This document shows positions 63,528-64,000 of a stretch of DNA of 64,000 nucleotides, one piece after another. Source of the DNA: Lachnospiraceae bacterium. GTDB taxonomy: Bacteria > Bacillota > Clostridia > Lachnospirales > Lachnospiraceae. Made by a program: the position numbers and the translations under genes. Under the pieces are notes generated by a model. It saw nothing but the letters and a program-made list of their open reading frames with translations. It did not search any database and was not told the origin of the DNA. Every line of letters begins with the position of its first letter. The first letter of the stretch is position 1. The stretch is from contig JAGAMG010000039.1 in NCBI GenBank assembly GCA_017624835.1, forward strand, positions 1 to 64,000, in the 5' to 3' direction.

Positions 63528-64000
63528 ATGAGAGAAAAATATGAATCTTTGGCACTTGCGCAGTTAAAAGAGCTTGCAAAGGTGCGTGGGCTGAAAGGCA
63601 CTTCTACTATGAAAAAGGCTGAAATTGTAGAGGCAATGCTGGCAGAGGATGAACGCCAGAAGTCGCTTGCAGCTGCATCTTCTGCACCTCAAAGTCCTGC
63701 TCAGTCCATGCCACAGAGTACAGCACAGACTGCGGCTCAGAATCAGGCACAAAATCAAGGAGTGTCCAAGGGAAATGTAGCCGTTGCTCCTCAGGGCAGT
63801 TATCAGCAGGAACAGGCGTCACCTCAGGCGGTAAGAAATGAAACCAGATATACTACCAGAGGAGATGCTCAGGCAGAGGCAAGAACAGAGGCTTATACTA
63901 AGACGGAAAGTAAAGAGCGTAATTATCGTGCCAATGAAGTATATGACGAGAATCAGTATCCGAAAGAACTGGACAGTGGTGTTGAGGCAAGTGGTATTCT
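63528..64000 (+). CDS. rho: Transcription termination factor Rho, N-terminal part (runs off window)
   Basis: The first 45 residues form a Rho_N/SAP-like domain (LALAQLKELAKVRGLKGTS then KAEIVEAMLAEDE). A Gln/Ala/Ser-rich low-complexity stretch (about 48-110) follows, then a charged Arg/Glu/Tyr-rich segment. The RNA-binding and ATPase domains lie beyond the end of the window. Clostridia Rho proteins commonly carry such an insertion. ATG 63528 follows AGGAGG. Confidence 0.85.
   Translation, partial: MREKYESLALAQLKELAKVRGLKGTSTMKKAEIVEAMLAEDERQKSLAAASSAPQSPAQSMPQSTAQTAAQNQAQNQGVSKGNVAVAPQGSYQQEQASPQAVRNETRYTTRGDAQAEARTEAYTKTESKERNYRANEVYDENQYPKELDSGVEASGI

Overview
The window looks like a chromosomal segment of a low-to-moderate GC Clostridia member, most likely Lachnospiraceae. 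Reasons: strong AGGAGG-type ribosome sites and consensus sigma-A promoters, DUF4250 and DUF4364 proteins, a cysteine-rich KTR protein, an NAD-type malic enzyme, a Rho with a low-complexity N-terminal extension, and many YtrA-, TetR- and FtsX-type ABC loci. This is inference from family content; no rRNA or tRNA gene was recognised to settle it. Layout: 1-4.2 kb holds the end of a type I restriction locus (a one-TRD HsdS piece and HsdR), preceded by a long hairpin. 4.2-8.8 kb has metY facing away from a copper operon (csoR-copA) with two CsoR-type operators. 8.8-12.4 kb is a convergent pair, a degenerate J-domain protein and an HscC-like Hsp70. 12.6-15.2 kb encodes two lipoproteins (propeller-like and solute-binding). 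15.3-17.4 kb is a self-contained two-gene MotA/TolQ plus MotB/OmpA unit resembling the ZorAB motor of Zorya defence but without known Zorya effectors. It is followed by clpB, a DUF4250 gene and an ASKHA/RACo-like ATPase gene. 21.8-30 kb has a chemoreceptor, a heterodimeric ABC exporter with one degenerate ATP site, a polysaccharide deacetylase and a trehalase-like (GH37/GH63) hydrolase. 30-36.5 kb looks like a redox/flavin region: a CydDC-like ABC pair, a YbaN-family membrane protein, a flavodoxin, a 'nitrous oxide-stimulated promoter' family protein, an FMN riboswitch with a RibU-type transporter, and a split-barrel flavoprotein. Three transcription units here carry a shared palindrome, GTTAG-N6-CTAAY, which suggests one unidentified regulator.

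36.6-41.5 kb is a TetR-controlled ABC/FtsX exporter whose permease contains 3.3 copies of an exact 103-residue repeat; near-identical palindromes lie before the tetR gene and before the exporter. 41.6-47.7 kb is an apparently acquired or decaying island: a second ABC/FtsX pair with an XRE regulator, then an antitoxin, a truncated Doc toxin, a hydrolase lacking its nucleophile region, and further fragments. 47.7-50.3 kb has a TetR gene under a perfect promoter/operator, a KTR protein and a second chemoreceptor. 50.3-52 kb (minus strand) is yolD plus a Y-family polymerase behind a consensus LexA box. 52.2-54.3 kb encodes a secreted GH53 galactanase. 54.4-57.8 kb is a GntR/YtrA-type ABC operon. 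57.85-58.26 kb is a noncoding tandem array with an exact 53-bp period whose units each form a hairpin, with one compensatory pair change. 58.4-64 kb returns to ordinary genes: a methyltransferase-like membrane protein, rarA, DUF4364, a TIGR01212 radical SAM protein, malic enzyme, and the 5' part of rho, which runs off the window.

The best candidates for something undescribed are the 53-bp hairpin array, the orphan ZorAB-like motor beside chaperone genes, the GTTAG-N6-CTAAY regulon, and the 103-residue repeat permease. All coordinates, motifs and repeat periods were read by eye from the sequence. Family names are recognition from memory, and no database search was run.
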